Shown piece by piece: positions 44,901-56,313 of a stretch of DNA of 64,000 nucleotides. Source of the DNA: Chengkuizengella sp. SCS-71B (lineage in GTDB: Bacteria; Bacillota; Bacilli; Paenibacillales; KCTC-33759). The position numbers were made by a program, and so were the translations under genes. The DNA is taken from positions 2,836,501 through 2,900,500 of the forward strand of contig NZ_JAZHSH010000001.1 of assembly GCF_040100845.1 (NCBI RefSeq), in the 5' to 3' direction. Each line of letters starts with the position of its first letter. The stretch's first letter is position 1. Below the pieces are notes generated by a model. It was not told the origin of the DNA. It saw only the letters and a list, made by a program, of their open reading frames with translations, and made no database searches.

Positions 44901-45814
44901 GGATTAAAAATATCGATTTTTTCAGAATATTTCTTTTCACCGTCGAAAGTCTCTAACAGGATAAACTGACTATCCTCTAACCACTCTATCTTTGTAATGG
45001 ATAAGTTATCCTCAATCTTTAAAGTAAATAATATTTCTTGATTATTTACTTTCTGTACAATAAGCTCTTGTCCCCCCTCCTCAACAACACGAATATTTAC
45101 AACGTACTGACCATCTGGTGATGCAGTTCCCTTCACAATCTCTGAGAATGTAACTTCTTCGTGAGCTGGGATTTTTATGCCTTCTTCAGAAGCTTCTTCT
45201 CCTGTTCTTGTTTCAACTCCTGACTGTTCAGCATTTTCATTGTTTTCTTCACTTTCAATTCGCAATGCTGCGTTCTCATCAAATTCCACTTTTGGGGTCG
45301 GCACAACATCGTCATCAAAAACAACCTCAGCACTTTCTTCCAATGGTGCGTTTTGATTTGCAGTAGTATCAGAAGCAAATTGTTCTGCCGCCATGTCGTT
45401 CATCTTAAGATTATCTCCTGAGTTTAAAGCTGTAATTACGATCAATATTACAGCCGCAGCAGAAGCTCCAAGAAAAGCAATAGGTTTTGCTTTTTTGAAC
45501 AAAGTTGCAAATGTAGTTCTTTGGTTATTCGAAGTTAATATTTCTTCTGTTTCATCTGTATCAGGTACTTGTGTTTCAATTATATTAGCCTGATCAATTT
45601 TCTCTAATTGAGGTAATATTTGATCTACTATACTTACTGGTGGTGTTACTTTCGGTAACTGCTCTAATTCAATCGAAACATTTTTTAATCGTTCAAACAT
45701 CTCTGTACAAGAATGACAATCGTTGATATGGTCGATCATTTGCTGATGTTCTTCTTTATTTAAATCACCATCAAGGTCTCTTTGCATAAGTTGTATCACC
45801 TCTTGACATTTCAT
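44894..45814 (-). CDS. Anti-sigma factor with zinc-finger (ZAS) domain, membrane-bound
   Basis: The 306-residue protein begins with an anti-sigma zinc-binding domain (MKCQEVIQLMQRDLDGDL, then HINDCHSC with the HxxxCxxC signature near 29-36). It has one membrane span (about 112-135, IAFLGASAAAVILIVITAL) and a long acidic extracellular part. The extracellular part ends in a beta-rich segment (SPDGQYVVNIRVVEEGG). It should hold the upstream ECF sigma factor inactive until an envelope signal triggers its release. Its ATG overlaps the sigma stop by four bases. Its last codons abut a possible mobile-element fragment, so the C terminus may be altered. Confidence 0.88.
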   Translation of the reverse strand: MKCQEVIQLMQRDLDGDLNKEEHQQMIDHINDCHSCTEMFERLKNVSIELEQLPKVTPPVSIVDQILPQLEKIDQANIIETQVPDTDETEEILTSNNQRTTFATLFKKAKPIAFLGASAAAVILIVITALNSGDNLKMNDMAAEQFASDTTANQNAPLEESAEVVFDDDVVPTPKVEFDENAALRIESEENNENAEQSGVETRTGEEASEEGIKIPAHEEVTFSEIVKGTASPDGQYVVNIRVVEEGGQELIVQKVNNQEILFTLKIEDNLSITKIEWLEDSQFILLETFDGEKKYSEKIDIFNPM

Positions 45815-46359
45815 CCTTGTACACCACCTTTCTGATATTCATGGAGTAATTTCTGCAGTTGTTTCCTAGCTCTAAATAAATACGATTTCACAGTATTCAA
45901 AGGTAAATCAAGTGAGGTAGAGATCTCATTGTAAGAAAAATCCTGCAAATACCTTAAAACAACAACCACACGGTGATGTTCAGGCAATTTGGCAATCGCA
46001 TCCTCAATATCTTTTGCCACATATGCAGATAAAATTTCTTTTTCCACATTATCATCACCTTTAATAACTATTTCATGCTCTTCAATAGAAACATTCGTTT
46101 TTTTCTTGCGAAACTTATCTATGCAAACATTTGTAACGATTCTTTGAATCCAAGTTTTAAACAGAGCTTTTTCTTCGTATAAATGAATTTTAGAATAAAT
46201 TTTAATAAGTGATTCTTGCGCTGCATCCATCGCATCGTGTTCGTTGCCCAATATATAATAAGCGGTGCGATATACGTGGGTTTCAATTTCTCTTAACACT
46301 TGTACTAAAGCTTCCTTATCCCCATTTTGAGCATTTTTAATTATTTCTGGCTCTACCAC
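45811..46359 (-). CDS. ECF-type RNA polymerase sigma factor
   Basis: The 182-residue protein has only regions 2 and 4, as expected of an extracytoplasmic-function sigma factor. Region 2 contains YYILGNEHDAMDAAQESLIK and FKTWIQRIVTNVCIDKFRK; region 4 contains AKLPEHHRVVVVLRYLQDFS and the helix-turn-helix EISTSLDLPLNTVKSYLFRAR. It starts at GTG after GAGGGGG. The next gene is its anti-sigma factor. The exact group is not certain; the SigW-like envelope-stress type is plausible. The upstream ECF-like promoter suggests self-activation. Confidence 0.92.
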   Translation of the reverse strand: MVEPEIIKNAQNGDKEALVQVLREIETHVYRTAYYILGNEHDAMDAAQESLIKIYSKIHLYEEKALFKTWIQRIVTNVCIDKFRKKKTNVSIEEHEIVIKGDDNVEKEILSAYVAKDIEDAIAKLPEHHRVVVVLRYLQDFSYNEISTSLDLPLNTVKSYLFRARKQLQKLLHEYQKGGVQG

Positions 46360-46388
46360 AAATGGGCCCCCTCTCTTACAACTATATT

Positions 46389-46415
46389 GACGTAGAAAAA
46401 ATCAAAAATGTTGCA
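46389..46415 (-). promoter_or_regulatory. Candidate autoregulated ECF promoter
   Basis: On the minus strand TGCAAC (46410-46415), a 17-base T-rich spacer and CGTC (46389-46392). This fits the Bacillus ECF pattern (TGAAAC, about 16 bases, CGTA/C) with one change at -35 and one extra spacer base. Confidence 0.5.
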
Positions 46416-46549
46416 GTAATATAATTAATACAAATCATTACCAATGGTCAGTACAATGTAACGTTTATTTTTTTATAACATTACTACAAATATATCAGAA
46501 ATCAGGATTAAATATAGCATTTTTAATTTACATTTTTATTAAACTATCA

Positions 46550-48997
46550 TTATTTCAACTTTGTAGTCACATCCCATCCATTAGCTCTAATTTCCAACTT
46601 TATTTCACCCTGTATGTCAGTACGATAAATTTTAAGGTTGTGATTTTCTAAGTTCATCAACACATCATGATGTGGGTGTCCATACAAATTATTGTTACCT
46701 ACTGAAATCACGGCTGCTTTTGGCTGCCAATAACTTAGCCATTCTGTTGATGAAGAGGATTTACTTCCGTGATGTGCTACTTTTAATATATCTATTTTGG
46801 ATTGATTCGGATTCAAGCGGTTTAAAATTGCACTTTCTGTAACCTGATCTATATCCCCAGTAAATAAAATTTTTGTTTGATACATTTTCAGCAGAAAAAC
46901 GATAGATTGTTCGTTTTGTTCAGATTCAAGATAAAGTTCCTCTAATTCAGCAGGATGTAAAAAATGAATAGTCGTATATTGATCCAACTTTAAAACTTCT
47001 CCAAATTCAACCTTATATAGCGGAATTCTCTTTTCATTTGCTAAATGGAAGAGTTGTTGAACTGTTTCATTATTTTTTAATGTACCGTTAAAAATAATAT
47101 GATTAACAGGTATTTTTTCAATCGTAGCGATCAACCCACCAATATGATCAAAATCTAAATGAGATATGATTAAATAATCTATTTCATGTACCCCTTGTTT
47201 TCTTAAAGTTGGTACCACAACATCTTTACCAACTTCATATGGATCTTTTCGGTTTCTCCATTCTTCGTTTGACTTTGTAAATGAAAACGTGCCGCCACCA
47301 TCAACCAAAATCACTTTGTTTTTTGGAGTCTGAATTACAATACTGTCACCCTGACCTACATCAATAAATCGCACTAAACCAGTTTTGTCAAAAAGATCTG
47401 GAAAATAAAAAAATAATCCGAGGAGAAGGAGGATGATATTAAAAAAAATAGCAAGTTTATATTTCTTAATAAAAACGAACCTTAGATCTTGAACTATTAC
47501 CGGAATGAGATCATCTTTTGTATTTGTTTTATGCAATGTCCAAACACTCAGCCATAACAAAATGTAATATAATAAGAGAAGTTCAATTGTTGGGGAAGCC
47601 CAAATGGTATTGAATTTTGAATACGAATTAATACTGTGAACAAACCAAAATAAAATATCAATACATATTTCGATTACATAAGTGATCAATAAAGCTACTT
47701 TGATATGAATTAAACTTAAAATTAAAGCTGCTAATCCAAGAGGTAAAATGATAATACTAACGATAGGCACTAAAAGGAGATTTGCTAACCAAGATAGAAA
47801 AGAAAATTGATTAAAATAATAAATTGTTAACGGAAATGAGGCAAGCTGCGCAGTAATAGTCACAGACAACGTTCCATTTAAAAGAGTTGAAGAAATGGGA
47901 ATTAATTTACTAATCATAGGGACAAGTAAAATTAGTAATAATGTTACGATCACTGAAAGTTGAAAGCTCACATTGACCAAATAATAAGGGTTCCATATCA
48001 ACATGAGGAATACTGCAAAACCAACAAAATTTAAAACATCTTTACCACGTCCGTTTTGGAGTGCATATAACCCAAACATGGCCATAAGACCAGCTCTAAC
48101 TACCGATGGTGCAGCTCCTGTAATAAGGATATAAAAAGGAATAATACACATACAACAATAGATTTGTTTTTCTTTTGTAAACCCTAGTAGTTTTAATAAG
48201 TACATACAACAAGTCAAAAAAACGGCTACATGAAGACCAGAAATCGCTAATATATGCGTTAATCCAATTTGAGAAAATTGTTCAAACTCAATTGGGTCAA
48301 ATTCATTACGTAATCCTAATAACAAACTTAACATAAAACCCTGATGCGATTCTGAAAAAATCATTACCAATTGATTAGCTAAATAACTTCTTATTTTATC
48401 AGTCCAACTCAAAAAGTAACTGAAACTGAATTGAAATGAAGCTGGAGTCACCTGAAGATTATCCAAACCTCTTGCTGACAAAATCCAATGAATGTGTTGA
48501 TAATATAAGTACTTTCTATAATCAAAAGCACCAAAATTCCTTGCTACCGAAGGTGCTTTAAGTACCCCGATAAAAGCAATAGAATCTCCTCTCCCCCATG
48601 TTTTCACAGTATCTTTTTCATCACTTGTGTTCAGTTTGATAAAAACTTTCAACTTTTCATTTAGTTGGTCCGTTTTGATATCAAAGCTGACTTGATCGCC
48701 ATCGATTTTTATTGTGGAATTAATCGTACCATAAACTTTCACCTCTGATTCTTCCCAATCCGGATCTATCATTGAAACATTTTTCATATGATACCAGTAG
48801 TGATACATAATTGAATAAGTTAGTATTAAACATAATAATAAAATACTTTTAAATGGCACTTTTATTTTCCAAAGCAATAAAACACCAAATAAACTCATTA
48901 TTATAATAGAGAAAAACATCATTTTTGTAGGAATTGAAAACACTATAGCTGCACCAATTACCCAAGAAACTGCAATATAAAGGATTGGCTGTTTCAA
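46550..48997 (-). CDS. comEC: DNA internalization competence protein ComEC/Rec2
   Basis: ComEC forms the membrane channel for single-stranded DNA uptake. I chose a TTG at 48997 with GGAGTGAG upstream, giving 815 residues; the longer open frame to 49018 would begin in the T-run of the comEB terminator. The protein has an N-terminal DUF4131 part, the Competence domain of many membrane spans (LLLGLRNEFDP, then THILAISGLHVAV), and a C-terminal metallo-beta-lactamase-like domain with FIDVGQGDSIVIQ and SHLDFDHIGG. The gene is intact, which suggests that natural competence is possible. Confidence 0.94.
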   Translation of the reverse strand: MKQPILYIAVSWVIGAAIVFSIPTKMMFFSIIIMSLFGVLLLWKIKVPFKSILLLCLILTYSIMYHYWYHMKNVSMIDPDWEESEVKVYGTINSTIKIDGDQVSFDIKTDQLNEKLKVFIKLNTSDEKDTVKTWGRGDSIAFIGVLKAPSVARNFGAFDYRKYLYYQHIHWILSARGLDNLQVTPASFQFSFSYFLSWTDKIRSYLANQLVMIFSESHQGFMLSLLLGLRNEFDPIEFEQFSQIGLTHILAISGLHVAVFLTCCMYLLKLLGFTKEKQIYCCMCIIPFYILITGAAPSVVRAGLMAMFGLYALQNGRGKDVLNFVGFAVFLMLIWNPYYLVNVSFQLSVIVTLLLILLVPMISKLIPISSTLLNGTLSVTITAQLASFPLTIYYFNQFSFLSWLANLLLVPIVSIIILPLGLAALILSLIHIKVALLITYVIEICIDILFWFVHSINSYSKFNTIWASPTIELLLLYYILLWLSVWTLHKTNTKDDLIPVIVQDLRFVFIKKYKLAIFFNIILLLLGLFFYFPDLFDKTGLVRFIDVGQGDSIVIQTPKNKVILVDGGGTFSFTKSNEEWRNRKDPYEVGKDVVVPTLRKQGVHEIDYLIISHLDFDHIGGLIATIEKIPVNHIIFNGTLKNNETVQQLFHLANEKRIPLYKVEFGEVLKLDQYTTIHFLHPAELEELYLESEQNEQSIVFLLKMYQTKILFTGDIDQVTESAILNRLNPNQSKIDILKVAHHGSKSSSSTEWLSYWQPKAAVISVGNNNLYGHPHHDVLMNLENHNLKIYRTDIQGEIKLEIRANGWDVTTKLK

Positions 48998-49014
48998 AAT
49001 GTACTCACTCCAAA

Positions 49015-49050
49015 ACAAAAAACCTCTTTCGAAAATGCTCGAAAGAGGTT
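49015..49050 (-). terminator. Terminator between comEB and comEC
   Basis: AACCTCTTTCGA pairs with TCGAAAGAGGTT (49021-49050) around AAATGC and is followed by TTTTTTG. It is strong, so comEC may need its own promoter or regulated read-through. Confidence 0.9.
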
Positions 49051-49128
49051 CTTCCTCGTAATATTTGTTTATATTTTCATATCATATATTAACACCCTCT
49101 AAAGCAACTTGTCTATGGGTCATATTAC

Positions 49129-49650
49129 TTAGTTACCTTTTATTTCAGCAAAAACACCTTCAGGGGGATGATAATGTTCAAGTGTTCTAAACACGATCCC
49201 TCTAGCTTTCATAAGATTTATCACTTTATCTGAATCTTTTAAATATGGACGATGATAAACAATTTCAGAAACACCTGAATTTGCAAGCATATTAGCACAT
49301 GTCCAACATGGTTGATCTGTTACATAAACCGTTGAACCTTCACGATCCTTGCGGTCTGTAAATAGCAATAAATTTTGCTCGGCATGAATCGTACGAATAC
49401 ATCTTTGTTTTTTTATCATCTCATCATTTCCATCTACATATTGTAATTCATATTCTTCAGCGATCATACAACCTGCTTCTGAACAGTCTGGAACTCCCAT
49501 CGGTGCACCATTATATGCTGAACCTAGCAGTTTTTTTCCTTGTACAAGAACAGCACCTACTCTTCTTCGTGGGCATTGTGATCTTGTAGCTGCCATATAA
49601 GCAATGTCTAAAAAGTAGGTATCCCAATCTTTGCGTTTATTTTTGTTCAT
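49129..49650 (-). CDS. comEB: dCMP deaminase family protein ComEB
   Basis: This is a zinc-dependent deoxycytidylate deaminase-like protein encoded in the late competence locus; it is not itself needed for transformation in Bacillus subtilis. The 173-residue protein has the catalytic TIHAEQNLL and PCWTCANML motifs and an extra cysteine set (PDCSEAGC). An AAGGAG site precedes the ATG. It lies upstream of comEC in the same direction; a metY-type gene separates it from comEA, unlike in Bacillus. Confidence 0.94.
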   Translation of the reverse strand: MNKNKRKDWDTYFLDIAYMAATRSQCPRRRVGAVLVQGKKLLGSAYNGAPMGVPDCSEAGCMIAEEYELQYVDGNDEMIKKQRCIRTIHAEQNLLLFTDRKDREGSTVYVTDQPCWTCANMLANSGVSEIVYHRPYLKDSDKVINLMKARGIVFRTLEHYHPPEGVFAEIKGN

Positions 49651-49708
49651 GTAAAGGCTCCTTTAAGTTATTTTTCCTATCTTATTCCAATCATGAGATG
49701 AATTTTCT

Positions 49709-51028
<1,320 letters not shown>

Positions 51029-51107
51029 TTATGCATTCACTATATATTAATCAATACACATTTATTAAAGATGTCTTCAGAGTAACTTGCTTAAGTTGTT
51101 TAATTTA

Positions 51108-51132
51108 TAAAAATATCACCTATCGGTGATCG
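51108..51132 (-). terminator. Terminator after comEA
   Basis: ATCACC, TATC, GGTGAT (51115-51130) is followed on the minus strand by ATTTTTAT. Confidence 0.85.
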
Positions 51133-51140
51133 TCAAATTC

Positions 51141-51581
51141 CTAAAATGTAATCAATCCTTTTAGTTTTTCAATCGTTTTCTCTCCGATTCCTTTTACATT
51201 CATCAGTTCATTTCTATTGAGAAATCTCCCATGCTCTTCTCGATAATCAACAATGGCTTGAGCTTTTACTTCTCCAATATTCGGTAAAGTCATTAACTGT
51301 TGAACACTTGCTTGGTTAACATTAATTTTTTCAGGTGGTCCTATAGTTTCTGCGCTTGAATCTGATGGGTTTTCCAACCCCTTTTCTTCTAATTTACCTT
51401 TTTGACTAGTTCTAACATCATTTAGTAATAGTACATCTTCCACCTGGTCATTAACCTTCTCTAATTCATTAACCTCATCAGTTTGTAATATAAACATCTC
51501 AAGAAAAAGAAAGAAGACAATACATAATATAAGTATGATCCATAATATAGAACGGATTTCTTTTAATTTGCTTAAACTCAT
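51141..51581 (-). CDS. comEA: Competence protein ComEA (DNA receptor), short form
   Basis: ComEA binds double-stranded DNA outside the membrane during uptake. The 146-residue protein has one N-terminal membrane anchor (about 10-32) and a C-terminal helix-hairpin-helix pair: INVNQASVQQLMTLPNIGEV with NELMNVKGIGEKTIEKL. The SLBB-like middle domain of Bacillus subtilis ComEA is missing; only a linker of about 50 acidic residues is present. The ATG at 51581 lies behind AGGTG; an adjacent GTG is possible. comER lies divergently upstream, as in Bacillus. Confidence 0.92.
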   Translation of the reverse strand: MSLSKLKEIRSILWIILILCIVFFLFLEMFILQTDEVNELEKVNDQVEDVLLLNDVRTSQKGKLEEKGLENPSDSSAETIGPPEKINVNQASVQQLMTLPNIGEVKAQAIVDYREEHGRFLNRNELMNVKGIGEKTIEKLKGLITF

Positions 51582-51820
51582 CACTCATCACCTGCTAATA
51601 CAATTCAATTTACTAGGGTTCATGTTTCCATTTTGAAAAATATACCATATCAGTAGTGTACAGTCTATACTTTTATGTAACTTCGTTTCGTTTATCACTC
51701 TTTTACTTTAAAGCAAAAAAATCCCTCATGTTTATTAATGCACAAACATATATATAATGGTAGCATATTAATTTAACCATATGCGTAAATGAATTGAATC
51801 TTATATAGGAGGGTTTCGTG

Positions 51821-52654
51821 ATGAATTTAGGATTCATTGGAACTGGCAGTATGGGGAGTTTATTAATAGAGGCTTTCATCCAATCCGAAGCCTTGAAAGC
51901 AGAGCAACTTTCAGCAAGTAATCGAACAAAGGACAAAACGAAGAAACTTAAAGAAAAATACCCTAAGCTCCGTATTTTTCCATCAAATATTGAGGTAGCT
52001 TTAGAAAGTGATATTATTTTTATTTGTGTGAAACCATTAGAATTTAAACATGTAATAGATGAAATCAAAAATGTATTATTACCTTCTCAAATCATTGTTT
52101 CAATTACTAGTCCAATTTTAATAAAACATCTTGAAGATCAGCTTCCTTGTAAAATTGCAAAGATTATTCCAAGCATTACAAATCATGAACGCAGCGGGGC
52201 CTCTCTATGCATGTATGGAAACAAAATAACAGAAAAAGACAAACAAACGCTAGAAAATTTACTAGAAACTATTAGTGAACCATTGCAAATTTCTGAACAG
52301 TATACAAGGGTTACATCTGATATCTCTAGCTGTGGTCCAGCCTTTTTAGCCTTTTTTATTCAAAACTTTGTTGACGCAGCTGTGGAGGAAACAGGAATTC
52401 CAAAAGAAGAAGCAACTCGCTTAGCCAGTGAAATGGTATTGGGAACTGGAAAGTTATTAACTACAGGGGGATTCACTCCAGAAACATTAAGAGAACGTGT
52501 TAGTGTTCCTGGAGGAATAACCGCTGAGGGCTTGAAGATGATGTCAAACGAGTTAGATGGTGTTTTTAATCAGCTTATCAAAACTACACATGCAAAATAT
52601 GATGAGGACCTCAACAAAGTAGAATCCATGTTTTACGATTCAAGCAAAAATTAA
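51821..52654 (+). CDS. comER: Late competence protein ComER (pyrroline-5-carboxylate reductase family)
   Basis: The protein resembles ProC: an N-terminal NAD(P)-binding fold (MNLGFIGTGSMGSLLIEAF) and a C-terminal helical domain with DISSCGPAFLAFFIQNFVDAA and TGGFTPETLRERVSVPGG. At 278 residues or fewer it is full length. Position divergent from comEA identifies it as comER, whose role in competence and sporulation timing is not biochemically defined. AGGAGGG lies before an overlapping GTG-ATG pair; the ATG at 51821 is taken. It converges with leuS only 7 bases apart, with no terminator visible between them. Confidence 0.92.
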   Translation: MNLGFIGTGSMGSLLIEAFIQSEALKAEQLSASNRTKDKTKKLKEKYPKLRIFPSNIEVALESDIIFICVKPLEFKHVIDEIKNVLLPSQIIVSITSPILIKHLEDQLPCKIAKIIPSITNHERSGASLCMYGNKITEKDKQTLENLLETISEPLQISEQYTRVTSDISSCGPAFLAFFIQNFVDAAVEETGIPKEEATRLASEMVLGTGKLLTTGGFTPETLRERVSVPGGITAEGLKMMSNELDGVFNQLIKTTHAKYDEDLNKVESMFYDSSKN

Positions 52655-52661
52655 ATGTATA

Positions 52662-55103
52662 TTATACTACAATATTTACTAATTTCCCTGGAACAGCAAT
52701 AACCTTTCTTATTGTTTTACCGGTTGTTGCTGTTTTTACTTTGTCAAGTTCTAAAACCATTTTCTCTAAAGAATCTTTATCTAATTCTTTTGATACTTTG
52801 ATTCGATCAATGATTTTCCCTTTAATTTGGACTACAATTTCTACTTCATCATCAACAATCCATTTTTCATCATAAGAAGGCCAAGCTACAAATGTAATCG
52901 TCCCTTCATTTCCTAAACGCTGCCACAACTCTTCAGAAATATGAGGAGCGATAGGGGCTAACATTTGAACAAAATGAGCCATCGCTTCTTTTGGTAGTTC
53001 TTCCGTTTTATATGCTTCATTTACAAAAATCATCATTTGGCTAATCGCTGTATTAAAACGAAGACCTTCGTAATCCTCAGTTACTTTTTTAACGGTTCTA
53101 TGCCAAATCTTTTTAAAGGAGTCAGGTCCTCCATCTTCTACGATTTTATCGTTCAGTTCCCCATTATCTGCTATAAATAAACGCCAGACTCGATTCAAAA
53201 ATTTATAAATTCCGTCTACTCCGTTTGTATTCCAAGGTTTTGTAGCTTCTAAAGGACCCATGAACATTTCATACATTCTTAATGTATCTGCTCCATATTC
53301 ATTAACGATTTCATCCGGGTTAATCACGTTACCTCTAGATTTACTCATTTTTTCATTGTTAGGCCCTAAAATCATACCTTGATTCACTAATTTATGGAAT
53401 GGTTCTTTTGTAGATACTACTCCGATATCATACAATACTTTATGCCAGAATCTAGCATATAACAAGTGAAGGACAGCATGTTCTGCTCCACCAATATAAA
53501 GATCTACAGGAAGCCATTTTTCCTGTAACTCCTTAGAACAAAGCTCATTTTCATTATTTGGATCTATATACCGTAAATAATACCAACAGCTTCCTGCCCA
53601 TTGTGGCATCGTGTTCGTTTCTCTTCTAGCTTTTTGACCTGTTTCAGGATCAATCGTATTCACCCATTCTTCGACAGTTGCCAAAGGGGATTCGCCAGTT
53701 CCTGATGGTTGAATCTGCTCTACATCAGGTAATAACAGCGGTAACTGATCCTCAGGAACTGCTTTCATCGTTCCATCTTCTAAATGTAGGATTGGAATGG
53801 GTTCTCCCCAGTAGCGTTGACGACTAAATAACCAATCTCTTAAACGATATGTGGTTTTACTTTGACCTTTGTTATGTTCAGATAACCAATCTATCATACT
53901 TGAAATAGCTTCAGCATTTTTTAAACCATTTAAGAAATCGGAATTCACATGTTCACCATCACCTGAATAAGCTTCTTTTGACAAATCTCCACCTTGAATG
54001 ACTTCAACGATATCTATGTCAAATTGTTTAGCAAATTCCCAATCACGCTGATCATGTCCAGGCACTGCCATGATAGCACCTGTTCCATAACTAATTAATA
54101 CATAATCAGAAATCCAAATCGGAACTTTTGCTCCATTTACAGGATTCAAAGCATATGCACCTGTAAAAACACCAGATTTATCCTTAGCCAAATCTGTTCT
54201 TTCTAAATCACTTTTACGAGCAGCCATATCTTGATATTGTTTTACACTTTGTTTCTGAGCAGGAGTAGAAATTTTATCCACCAAAGGATGCTCAGGAGCA
54301 AGCACACAATATGTAGCACCAAACAATGTATCTGGTCTTGTTGTGAATACTGTCAGCTTTTCTTCTTCAAAACCATGAATATCAAAATAGACTTCAGCTC
54401 CAACAGATTTTCCAATCCAATTGCGCTGCATATCTTTGATACTTTCTGACCAATCTAATTCCTCTAAATCTTCTAAAAGTCTTTCAGCATACTCAGTAAT
54501 TTTCAACACCCATTGACGCATCGGTTTACGAATTACAGGGTGATTCCCCCGCTCACTTAATCCATCAATTACTTCTTCATTAGCGAGCACTGTACCTAAA
54601 GCTGGACACCAGTTAACCGAAATTTCATCAACATATGCTAAACCTTTTTTATACAACTGAAGAAAAATCCATTGCGTCCATTTGTAATAATCTGCATCTG
54701 TTGTACTAATTTCACGATCCCAGTCATATGAAAATCCTAGAGACTTAATTTGTCTGCGGAAATTGTTAATGTTTTTGACCGTAAATTCTTTTGGATGTTC
54801 ACCAGTGTTTATTGCATGCTGTTCTGCAGGAAGTCCAAAAGCATCCCAGCCCATTGGATGAAGCACATCAAAGCCTTTCATTCTCTTGTAACGAGATATG
54901 ATATCCGTTGCTGTCATTCCTTCTGGATGTCCTACATGTAAACCAGCCCCAGAAGGATAAGGGAACATATCTAAAGCAAAAAATTTCTCTTTTGCATCAT
55001 TATTTTCTACTCTAAATGTCTTATTCTCTTCCCAATACTTTTGCCATTTTGGTTCAAAAGCTTGAGGGTTATATCCTTGTTCATTTGATTGTGATTGTGA
55101 CAT
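52662..55103 (-). CDS. leuS: Leucyl-tRNA synthetase
   Basis: LeuRS charges tRNA-Leu. I chose the ATG at 55103 behind GGAGG ([20 protein letters not shown]), giving 813 residues; the 27-residue upstream extension lies in the leader. Class I signatures are [18 protein letters not shown] (HIGH) and KMSKSRGN (KMSKS). The CP1 editing domain is present with [12 protein letters not shown] and [15 protein letters not shown]. Expression is controlled by a T-box leader that senses uncharged tRNA-Leu. Confidence 0.97.
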   Translation of the reverse strand: MSQSQSNEQGYNPQAFEPKWQKYWEENKTFRVENNDAKEKFFALDMFPYPSGAGLHVGHPEGMTATDIISRYKRMKGFDVLHPMGWDAFGLPAEQHAINTGEHPKEFTVKNINNFRRQIKSLGFSYDWDREISTTDADYYKWTQWIFLQLYKKGLAYVDEISVNWCPALGTVLANEEVIDGLSERGNHPVIRKPMRQWVLKITEYAERLLEDLEELDWSESIKDMQRNWIGKSVGAEVYFDIHGFEEEKLTVFTTRPDTLFGATYCVLAPEHPLVDKISTPAQKQSVKQYQDMAARKSDLERTDLAKDKSGVFTGAYALNPVNGAKVPIWISDYVLISYGTGAIMAVPGHDQRDWEFAKQFDIDIVEVIQGGDLSKEAYSGDGEHVNSDFLNGLKNAEAISSMIDWLSEHNKGQSKTTYRLRDWLFSRQRYWGEPIPILHLEDGTMKAVPEDQLPLLLPDVEQIQPSGTGESPLATVEEWVNTIDPETGQKARRETNTMPQWAGSCWYYLRYIDPNNENELCSKELQEKWLPVDLYIGGAEHAVLHLLYARFWHKVLYDIGVVSTKEPFHKLVNQGMILGPNNEKMSKSRGNVINPDEIVNEYGADTLRMYEMFMGPLEATKPWNTNGVDGIYKFLNRVWRLFIADNGELNDKIVEDGGPDSFKKIWHRTVKKVTEDYEGLRFNTAISQMMIFVNEAYKTEELPKEAMAHFVQMLAPIAPHISEELWQRLGNEGTITFVAWPSYDEKWIVDDEVEIVVQIKGKIIDRIKVSKELDKDSLEKMVLELDKVKTATTGKTIRKVIAVPGKLVNIVV

Positions 55104-55184
55104 AATTAAATCCTCCTTTACGATAAACAACCCACAAAAGTGAAGTATAACCTTGCAGTGAAGAAAGTTAAATAATTCTTCCAT

Positions 55185-55230
55185 TTAAAAAAACCTCCAT
55201 CCTTAGCTAATGCTAGGGACGAGAGGTTAC
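55185..55230 (-). terminator. Regulated terminator of the leuS T-box
   Basis: AACCTC near 55223-55228 pairs with GAGGTT near 55192-55197, extended by TCCCTAGC with GCTAAGGA, then a run of T. Formation is mutually exclusive with the T-box antiterminator. Confidence 0.85.
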
Positions 55231-55420
55231 TTCCCGTGGTACCACCCTAATTAGCAGTCCACTTCCGTTTTCTGCTCACTTCAACCCTTAACGCGGGGAA
55301 CGATCTAGCTCATAGGTAAGTTCACTTTATACCATTTATCGGTTCACACCCTACACCGATTCTCTGAGAAATGGGACAAAAACTACTACTCCTAATCTAG
55401 GCTAATGATTTTCGCAAATT
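55185..55420 (-). promoter_or_regulatory. T-box leader of leuS
   Basis: The minus-strand leader contains the T-box sequence AGGGTGGTACCACG (55235-55248), which pairs with the NCCA end of uncharged tRNA. A plausible specifier loop reads GTGAA-CTT-ACC (codon at 55318-55320), CUU for leucine. The distal Stem I region includes CGGTGTAGGGTGTGAACCG. A terminator follows. Uncharged tRNA-Leu should favour the antiterminator. Confidence 0.93.
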
Positions 55421-55427
55421 TTCTTAG

Positions 55428-55456
55428 ATTATATAAATTTATCCTACCCATGTCAA
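55428..55456 (-). promoter_or_regulatory. Consensus sigma-A promoter of leuS
   Basis: TTGACA (55451-55456), a 17-base spacer and TATAAT (55428-55433): both hexamers are perfect. It lies directly after the yqeM stop. Confidence 0.92.
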
Positions 55457-55467
55457 GTTCTTCAACT

Positions 55468-56235
55468 TTACTCTGGGGACTTGTTTGCAACGAAAAAAAC
55501 ACGGTTTGTAGCATCATTCGGTGATTCAAATTCGAAATCTCCATAAGAGCTAATATTTATAAACCCTGCATGACTTAATTGGCTCTTAATCCATTCTAAA
55601 GAATAGGCACGTTGAGTATGTATTTCATTGATTTTCAAATAGTTTGAACTACTTTGTTGTGCAAAGATTGTTAAATCATGTTCAATTTCTTGATGTCGGG
55701 TATCATAATCACAAGTCCAAATATACGATAAATTTTCTTCATTATATGTGAAGGGCTGTTCTTCGGCATAAAATTGAAATTGAGACTCTGTTAACATATC
55801 AAATATAAACAAACCCTTATGCTCTAGATGTTCATATACCTTTTGAAAAGACTGAATGATATGAGATTCATCAGTAATGTAATTATAACAATCGCAAAAA
55901 GAAATGATACAGTCTACAGATGAAGGTAATTCCAGGTCTTTCATATCCTGTTCAAGCCATGTTATAGAGCCCCCATTTTGTTTAATAGTAGACATGTAAT
56001 TTATTTCTTTTTGAGTTGCAACCGTAAGCATGTCTGAAGATAGATCTATTCCATATACTTGATATCCTTTTTTTGCTAAAGGGATTGAGATGTTACCTGT
56101 ACCACAGCCTAAATCCACGACTGTTTTTGGTTTCCCATGTTTATTCCAACAACTCTCTGCAAACTCAATCCATTGAGAATAGGGCATGTCCTCCATTAAT
56201 ACATCATAATAATTAGCAAATCCTTCATAAGACAT
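55468..56235 (-). CDS. yqeM: Class I SAM-dependent methyltransferase YqeM
   Basis: The 255-residue protein has a Rossmann methyltransferase core with motif I VVDLGCGTGNISIPLAKKG and the start YEGFANYYDVLMEDMPYSQW. It corresponds to yqeM, which follows rsfS in Bacillus subtilis; here cvfB lies between them. The substrate is not known. AGGAG precedes the ATG, and it is the last gene of the aroE-to-yqeM run before the leuS promoter. Confidence 0.9.
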   Translation of the reverse strand: MSYEGFANYYDVLMEDMPYSQWIEFAESCWNKHGKPKTVVDLGCGTGNISIPLAKKGYQVYGIDLSSDMLTVATQKEINYMSTIKQNGGSITWLEQDMKDLELPSSVDCIISFCDCYNYITDESHIIQSFQKVYEHLEHKGLFIFDMLTESQFQFYAEEQPFTYNEENLSYIWTCDYDTRHQEIEHDLTIFAQQSSSNYLKINEIHTQRAYSLEWIKSQLSHAGFINISSYGDFEFESPNDATNRVFFVANKSPE

Positions 56236-56313
56236 ATTTACTCTCCTCTAATAGAAAACAATTAATGCTAACATTTTACAAAGACATTAAAACATTTGTA
56301 TTTCAATTAAATA

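Noticed and set aside
51703-52068. A minus-strand open frame of 121 codons.
   Set aside because: It is antisense to comER and its 5' region, has no ribosome site and resembles no known protein.
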